In this document: positions 56,801 to 64,000 of the stretch, in pieces
How the letters are laid out: every line of letters starts with the position of its first letter
Numbering within the stretch: position 1 is the stretch's first letter
From: Rutstroemia sp. NJR-2017a BVV2
Lineage: Eukaryota; Ascomycota; Leotiomycetes; Helotiales; Rutstroemiaceae
Reading direction: 5' to 3'
Assembly: GCA_002946415.1 (NCBI GenBank)
Contig: NJPS01000067.1
Location: 744,001 to 808,000, forward strand
DNA: 64,000 bases
The notes under the pieces: generated by a model
What the model saw: the letters and a program-made list of their open reading frames with translations, nothing else
Databases searched by the model: none
What the model was told of the DNA's origin: nothing
Program-made: the position numbers and the translations under genes

Positions 56801-57415
56801 AGCTCCCATTGCACACCACATCTTCAACGGCTTTCGACTTGAGGCGTATACTTTCCATAGTTGCACAAGGAAACCGAAAAAGAAGACATCTTCAGTGCGG
56901 TTACGAAGATACGGGTTGGTACGTCAATTTTGGGTGCCTACTTGCATGATCCTCTCCTCCTACCTTACCTTACCTTGATTTCTCTTTACCTATCGTGTAG
57001 CAGAGTTGGATGGAAAGTTTGCTTTGTTATCGCTTTCGTTGCCGACGTTGGTTGTTTCTCTTCCTGTACCGTGCTGTGCTGTATTTCCCCAGTTCCCCAT
57101 TTCTTCTTTATCGAGTGTAAGCCATGAGCAGTGAGTAGTGAGCATCATGTATAAGCAAACCATAATCGGTCAATCCGTTTCCAAGTATTATTTAACAAAC
57201 AAACCAATCTTCCGATTTTAGGCTAGAATGCGAAGGGCATAGAGCAGAGAGATGTGGAGAGGATCCTGACCTTTCTTTTCTTATTTGTTTCTCTTGGAAG
57301 ATATTTTATCAGTATTTGCATCTGCATCTGCATTTGCGACTACGACTGACTGCGTTTTTGCATTGGCATTGATATTAGCATTTTTATTTGGTTTATATTT
57401 ATTCTTACAACTCCT

Positions 57416-57445
57416 AGCACAGCACAGCACAGCACAGCACAGCAC
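57416..57445. repeat. AGCAC pentanucleotide microsatellite
   Basis: Six perfect tandem copies, 1.25 kb upstream of the Zn2Cys6 start codon. Confidence 0.9.
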
Positions 57446-58696
57446 TTGACAGCCAGCGACTCAGCATATCAATTATATCGTCAGTCTATCCGGGTGCTTT
57501 GATCCCTCCAACAACACAGCAGAATTCGGCAGGCAAAAAGGCACACTCCCAGAGTCCCAGCACAACACACGCAGCACAGCACGCTTGAGGAACCTGACTT
57601 CGCCCACTCCCACTTCCCGTACCTCCACCCTTTCCATCTCGTACTTCGTTTCGTCACTGCTACTTGGAACCCTCCGCCAAAACGACCAAAAGGGTCGAAA
57701 GAGCGAAAAGAGCAAAAAGCGCAAAAAAATACCACGCACTACGATACGCTACTACCGCTACTACCGCTACTACAATATACTTTTTTGGCTTTGGGCCAAG
57801 GATTCTTCTTGCCCACCCTCCGAACCTGGAATCCTAGCTTCCGCGCTTCCTTCACCTAGCCGTACACCTTGCACCTGGCTCCTTGCACCTGGCACCTGGC
57901 TCTACCTTACACTTACCTACCACCTTACCCCCCCAAAAGAAGCTTCCCAGTCCGCACCAGCTTTCCCCTCCCAGATATAAGCCTGTGCGACTTTTTACTT
58001 CATAAATTCCTTCATCCAAAAAAGACGAGAAGGGGGCAAAGAGGGTAACAGAGGGCAAAAGAAGGGAAAAGGGAATAACTATCCTTATATTTTTATTGTT
58101 GATCTTTTGCCTCATCAGGTTGAAACTAGTTTCATAGGTATGCCTCTCCGAATTTCCTCTCCATGGCATGGATATCCTTTCCTACGGCGCGCGCGTCTTG
58201 CGTCCTGCTCTCTCTCGCGCAAAAATTTATGTCCTTCGGTGGCTCAACGTTTTATTTGCTTGGGTACCTGGACGGGGGGCAAGTTTGGTAGCTTGCTCTG
58301 CATAGATACACTGGCCCTTTTTGCGCTTTAACGTCTGGCAGTTATGGCTGATCTTCGAAAAACTCTATTCTAGCACTTCCAGAGATACGCCAGACTCAGT
58401 TTACTGTCTACTACTACTGCGAACCACGAAACTACGAAACTACGACTACGACTACAACTACGATACGCAGCATACGATTCCGACCGGCAGACCGACCGAC
58501 CTCCAGTTGCGCCGCATTTCGTTACATCACACATATGATTACCTACACGTCAGTCCCGTAATACATACCAGCGCAGATGATTCTCGACTGAGCTGCTTTA
58601 CGCCTGTGTTCTCCTCCAACCTGTAAGAAGCCGCCGCGCTTGACCGTCGTCCATGGCCGTTGCTGCTGTGGCCGCTTGACATTTGTGTGAACCGCC

Positions 58697-61600
58697 ATGA
58701 TGGACAATGGGCAGCCAGATCCAAAGAGACCAAGAATAGGTCCTGGTCCTGGGTCCTGGCCGATCGAGCAGCCCAACCAACCCAACCATTCAAGGGCTCT
58801 GCCCCCTCCTCTACAACCTCCATACAATAGTGGTCCGTTCTCGCGGTCTGACCCTCATTCAAATCCCCTCGATAGACGACCACCCCCACATGCAAATTAT
58901 CAAGAGCATACAGACCCTCATCGTCCAAACTCCGGTCATTCGCACGTCTACCATAATATACATAATCAACATTCCGCCATACCTCCATTCAATGGACACA
59001 ATGGACACAATGCCCCTCGGGACCCTATGGTAAAGCCTGAAGTTGCAGATGAACCACCCCAACATAGACCGCCGCCCACGACCAACGGTGCAGATCACCA
59101 TGTAAACGCACCTTACGACGACAGAGGAAGGCCATACCCTCCCAAATTCGATCAAGCGCCGCCCTCTCAACCCCATTATCCCATGTATCCGCCTCAACCT
59201 CCGCCACCGTCAACGAGCCCCATGACTACTCCTACCTACGATAGTCCAGTGACGATGTACGGCCCTCCACCTCACCAAGCTCCGCCGCGAGAACAATATC
59301 CTGTGGCGCAATACGCACAACCTATCAAACCTCGGAAGGCTCAGCGCGCAGCTCAGGCATGCGACAGCTGTCGCAACTTGAAGGCGAAATGTGATGAAGG
59401 GAGACCGTCATGTGGTAGTTGCAAGGAAAAGAGTTTCGAGTGTCATTACCGGGATCCACCGCCCAAGCCGTATGTTGGATTTGATCTTGAATGTGCTACA
59501 ATGCTAACTCTGCTAGGATCGACAAAGCTTCGACTGATATAATAGAGGGTCTGCTGCGACTACAGAACCGAACGGAAGACTTGTTCAAGATGTTATCAGA
59601 CGGACTGAAAGGTTTGAATGACAAGGTCGAACGCATGCAGGATGCGAAGAACAATTTCCTTGTCCAACCCATAACCAGGACCATGTCCGGATCTGTAATG
59701 AAAAAGGAAGTCCCAGATCGATTGTCTTTAGCCAATCTCGATACGTCGTTCCACGGCACGGTAGACATGATGGATCCGCCGAGCTTGCCCCAAGCATCTC
59801 CGTTCACTCCGGCTCCCGTTGAACCGCCAGCAGCAGATCTTATATCCACCCCGGGCGAGGAAGAAGAGGAGGAAGAAAATGGTGAAATTGTGACTCCAGG
59901 GCAAGCTTTAATTCCGGTGAATCATACAACCGGTGCGGCACGGCTATTGCTCGTAGGCGCTATCCGGCGGATGATAGAAGGAGGAGGCGGGTTTCCGAAA
60001 AGAGGCAAGGATGAGAAGTATCCTATGCTACAGGAAGAAAGGCGTGGACTTCTTAGACTTTTTGGACGTGGTGAGGGCACAGATCTAGCTCAAGGCTATG
60101 ATCGAGATCCTTTGACAGATCATGGCCCAGATACTGCTCCAACGGAAACTGATGTCCCCTCTCCACCCGGAGAAGAGTGGGGGCAATTAGGTGGAATGAC
60201 CCCACCGCACAGTGCGCCAGACTATCCTCCTCCAGTAGTTGGCAGCATCATGTCAGATGGTATGCCAGATTTCCGTAGGAGTACGGTTCTCGAGCTAGTC
60301 AAAAGTTACAAGGAGCACATTAACATCATGCATCCGCTTCTGGCACCAGCACGCCTTGACGCCTTGATTGAGTCCTTCCTGAAGTCAATACCAGGTGATT
60401 CTGCGAAGCCGAAACAGATTCAAAACTTGACATCACAACATGCAGGGTTTGTGAGTATGAATATGAAGCCACCGGAGAGTCCAGGTGCAAAACGAAAGAG
60501 ATCTCCAGGAGCAGAATTACCTGATATCCCCTATGGTCATGGAGCTCTCAAGCCAGGACATCCAAGTCGCTCGATTAGCACTGCTTTAGTTCTGGTGGTG
60601 CTAGCTCTAGGCAAGATATGCCAGGAAAAAGGAAAGATCCCAGAACTTCCTTCGGATAGAGAAAGTGATAGTGCTTGGGGGCATATCAGTTCGCCGCTCA
60701 TCCGAAACGGCGGCCATCCATCCCCTGTTCAGAGCTCGCCAAGTTTATCTGATCTAGCTTCTCCTCAAGAAGGCCCAGATCGTGCCTTCTATTCGCGCAG
60801 TCGTAGAACCTCTATGGAATACAGCGACCCATTACCAAGGAGTGGCTTCAAGCCCAGAAATGTGGATGTTATCCCAGGTCTGGCATATTTTGCGCTTGCT
60901 ACAGATATTATTGGAAACCAACTTGCAGGGAATAGTCTGCAGCACGTGCACGTGAACATCCTGGCAGGATTGTACCACGGACAACTTGCAAGGGTTTTGG
61001 AGAGTCATTCTTATATCTACCAGGCTTGCAGGGCTTTGCAGGTTATCTTGAGACCGTAAGTCGTAGTTTGAATTTGGTCATTTTGCAGGTGACGAGGCTA
61101 ATCATTTTCAGAAAACTGGATCGCTTCAAGAAGCTCAAGGAATGCAATGGTATTGTGCCGGTGAAGGACAACCCGCTGATTGTTGCGTTCTGGTCTTGCT
61201 TGCAATTGGAAAGGTATTGTTTTCCTCGGCATAAGAAATCATTCAAACAACAATTGCTAATACATGCGACAGTGATATCGTGGCCGAGTTACCATGTCCG
61301 CACTCTGGTATTCTTGCGTATGAAGAAGACATGCCTAGTCCGAATTTGACAGACGCTATCAATATCGAAGGATTCGAGTACGATGTCTTCCTCAACTACT
61401 CGCACCAGCTTTATGCGCGCAAGCATCTAAATCAATTGCACAATATGTTCTACAAGCCTGACAATGGTGAGCATCTCGATGAGGCTACTGCCACTTGTGA
61501 TTCAGTACTAACAACATATCCAGATTCCCAATTCCCTTCAGTCTACGTAGGCAAAGAGCCAAAACATTTCATGACGATTGAGGCTGTTGAGGCGAATATC

Positions 61601-62293
61601 AAATTCTTGATGACATGGAAGGAAGACGACCCTCTCCCAACTAATATCCTTGACGCACGAATGAGAGCAAAGTTCTTTGGTGCGGAAGTCATCACGTACA
61701 GACATTTCGTTCTCAAGATTCTTGAACATTCCGAGGCGAGATCACGGAACATGGAGCCCGCTACTGACGAATTCCGAGACAATGTCCGAGTACCAAGCAT
61801 CAACAAGAATGACAGGACAGACGAAATTCACCCGCAAGCATTGATTTATGCGAAACGAGGTTTGAAAGCACTAATCCAAAGTACTACTGCATTCCATGGA
61901 CTGGGAGAAGGTAGACTCATTGTCACCAACGTTTGGGGAACTGCACATGCGTAAGTTTATTTCCATCAGTTCCATTGTATATAGTTGTCATTGTTGCTAA
62001 CCCTGACATACAGGCAATGGGGTAACATGCTCGTTCTGCAAGCAGCATGGAATGATGACATCCTCAGACCATTATTCGAGGGCTTACTCACCCAAGCCGA
62101 ACTCGCTCGCCTCTTGGAGAGAACTCTTCGATTCCTCGGGCTGGTAGCAACACGCTCCTCTGCCCTCTACACCGACGTCAAAATTCTCGTGAACGCCGGA
62201 AAATACACCGGTCTCCTTGACAACTCCGCTCAGGCACGTAATTATTTACATTCTTCTCAGGGCTACACTAGCTTTTCTAGTTCCTTGAGTTGA
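58697..62293 (+). CDS. Large Zn2Cys6 fungal-specific transcription factor
   Basis: Six exons: 58697-59469, 59517-61055, 61112-61213, 61273-61466, 61524-61950, 62014-62293 (3315 bases, 1104 residues). Introns are 47, 56, 59, 57 and 63 nt; the 57-nt one (61467-61523, GTGAGC...TACTAAC...CCAG) is in frame and would otherwise be read as protein. The N-terminus (to ~residue 210) is Pro/His/Asn/Gln-rich. The binuclear cluster near residues 221-250 reads CDSCRNLKAKCDEGRPSCGS and then CKEKSFEC, followed by a possible dimerisation helix (LRLQNRTEDLFKMLSDGLK). The fungal transcription factor middle region starts near HINIMHPLLAPARLDALIES and ends around the last exon (QWGNMLVLQAAWNDDILRPL). The exact C-terminus is uncertain: the last ~17 residues could be replaced by another exon. 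Target genes are unknown. Confidence 0.87.
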
Positions 62294-64000
62294 TTTGGCA
62301 TTGGCCCAAAAATCAAATCTAACTCACTATCTTCTCATACGGCCTCGTCATCCTCATCCTCCTCATCCTCATCTACTACTTTGTCTACTTTTCGACTTTC
62401 AATGTCTGAATCGTGTATGAGTAGTTACTGATAGACCATCTTACAGTCGAAGTTAAAATCATCACATTGGTTGGGTTGGCAGGCCGCTGGATTCGTCTGA
62501 TTGGATTTCTGGCTTCTTGCATACCCCGGCTACTTTATATGTACCCTATATACCATATACCAGATACCATCATCATCATATACCTAACATATATCTATCT
62601 TTTTTTTATTTTACACACATCTTATATACACTCTTGAGCGGCGATTTGGATGGCTTTTGGGGCTACTCTACTACTACTACTACATTGGGCGGGACTTGTA
62701 TCTATGCATTTACAAACATCAGGGTGGTTTTTATTTTTCTAAGTTGGTTGCGTTGCAAGTTTATACGTTTCCTGTTATCATTATCATCATCATTATTATT
62801 ATTATAACATGGGCAAGGGAGAAGATGGAAAGATATCACAAGTTTTTCGTTCGTTCGCTCGCTCGCATCCTCATCATGGCCATTATCATTAGATGAAAAA
62901 GTCTGTTCGAAAGAAATTTATACACTCATAAGAATGGTCTGTAGGTGCGGGTTGGTGGGTGGATGGGCCGGATAGGGTGGGATGGGTGGATGGATGGATG
63001 GATGGATGGATGGATGAGTGGCATAATTTGAGGTCCTTTTCTTTGTGGTGTGCGTTTTGTATATGGTTTTGTATGTTGTTGGTTGCATTTGAATGGGCGT
63101 AGGTTTAGTGTTGTTGGTTTAGTTAGGGTAGTTAAAGTTAAGTTGAATTAAGTCCAGTTGAGTTGCTTAAAAAAAAGTTTGTGGTGTGTTGTGTTGTATG
63201 TTGTGTGTTGTGTAGAGTGAGAAAACTTTAAGTTTTGAGAGTTGGATGTGACGAGAGTTGTGTGGTGAGAGTGTAGTTCTGTTTGAGGGGGGGATTAGAT
63301 ATGTATGGGTTGCTGATTTGCTTGCTGAGATGTTTATATCCTAGAAGCTTGGAGTTTTTGGCGGAGGGGGGTTATTGAGGGGTGTAATGAAGTTGCTGAT
63401 ATCAAGTTGATGTTGATATTGACCTTGACGTTGATTTATGCCGAGGAGAATAAAGGGGGAGTAGGTAATGATGCTATAATAACTAAAGGAGAAACAGAGT
63501 CAAGTAATCGAGTTCAAGGCGACACCTTGGGAGCGGAGTGAACTACATGTGTATGAAATGGATGCACAGCGGAGTTTGGTACTACCAGCTGGTTGATATA
63601 TCTTTTCTGCGAGGCTAGGTATGATATGAAGGTGTGAGAGGAGACTGAGGATTAGGGTCGGATGAATCAGTAGGAGTGGGTGGCTGGTGTGTTTGTATAA
63701 TGGCATGAATGGATAGAAGTGGGTGAGTGGTGGTTGTGAGACTAAACTCATGGGAGGGACAATCTGGTATCAAGAGATACTGCTATCACACCAGGTGGAC
63801 TTTGACTAATTTACGACACCTGGAACTGTAAGTAATTATGAGTTTAAGAGGGTGTTGTCTCGAGGAAGACTCGCTGGGGCTGGTATATTTGAGGAATTGA
63901 TATGCTTTGTTCAGTGTGTAGATGGTGAAAATGAATAAACTCGGTATAGCGCCAACAGCGGCTAAGTTAAATGAATACAAAGCGTATTGTGCATTCGGGT
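62294..64000. other. 3' flank, low complexity, no gene recognised
   Basis: It holds a TGGA x7 tetranucleotide run, CAT/ATT trinucleotide-rich stretches near 62565-62810, and T/G-rich sequence. No convincing coding frame; a gene may start beyond the window. Confidence 0.45.
62987..63014. repeat. TGGA tetranucleotide microsatellite
   Basis: Seven perfect tandem copies. Confidence 0.9.

Larger units (their letters stand above)
51197..58696. other. 7.5-kb gene-free, microsatellite-rich region upstream of a Zn2Cys6 gene
   Basis: I see no recognisable protein gene or tRNA. The longest frame (55448-56335, minus, 295 codons) has one hydrophobic stretch but no family. Many short tandem repeats are scattered through it: GGATGC x3 (51838-51857), AGTAT-type x5 (52737-52760), GAGC x4 (53045-53060), TGTCT x4 (53796-53817), AGCAC x6 (57416-57445). 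The right part (57.3-58.7 kb) is likely a long 5' leader/promoter for the regulator at 58697. Confidence 0.5.

Overview
The window is nuclear DNA of a filamentous ascomycete (Pezizomycotina; I lean to Leotiomycetes/Helotiales, from remembered family resemblance only). Signs are many short GT-AG introns (about 46-140 nt) with CTAAC/CTGAC branch sites, a lone dispersed 5S rRNA gene, a paired SesA-type/NACHT-ankyrin (NLR) locus, Zn2Cys6 and C2H2 regulators, and a But2-type secreted protein. Exon models were built by hand. Apart from the NLR pseudogene, every coding model sums to a multiple of three, but none was tested against RNA or a database.

Layout. 1-5.8 kb: a small SesA-type effector gene, an NLR interrupted by three clustered TAG codons, and a 12-bp minisatellite. 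5.8-12.5 kb: two C2H2 zinc-finger genes on the minus strand; the second has six exons. 13.9-16.2 kb: a 14-TM-type MFS transporter. 16.9-17.6 kb: a 5S rRNA gene and a decayed copy of its 5' end. 17.7-24.2 kb: three minus-strand genes, namely a glycosylated membrane protein with a probable GC-AG intron, a THEM6-like thioesterase and an orphan polytopic receptor-like protein. 26.6-27.5 kb: ATG5. 30.0-30.9 kb: a Yippee-domain protein. 32.5-33.4 kb: ornithine decarboxylase antizyme, read through a +1 frameshift. 35.4-38.1 kb: an NBR1-type autophagy receptor. 38.8-41.2 kb: an Mgr3-like mitochondrial TPR protein divergent from a small cytochrome b5-like protein. 43.6-44.7 kb: a secreted But2-domain protein. 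46.3-48.3 kb: a DHA1-type MFS transporter. 48.7-51.2 kb: an ERCC8/CSA-like WD40 repair protein divergent from a small nuclear-looking protein. 51.2-58.7 kb: a microsatellite-rich stretch with no convincing gene. 58.7-62.3 kb: a large Zn2Cys6 regulator. 62.3-64 kb: low-complexity flank.

Functional links. ATG5 (core autophagy conjugation) and NBR1 (cargo receptor) lie about 8 kb apart on the same strand. The antizyme between them controls polyamine level through translational recoding. The most unusual items are the antizyme shift site, the stop-riddled NLR beside an intact effector, a zinc-finger gene whose two finger modules carry introns at the same codon and phase, and the 5S/decayed-5S pair with transition-biased differences.
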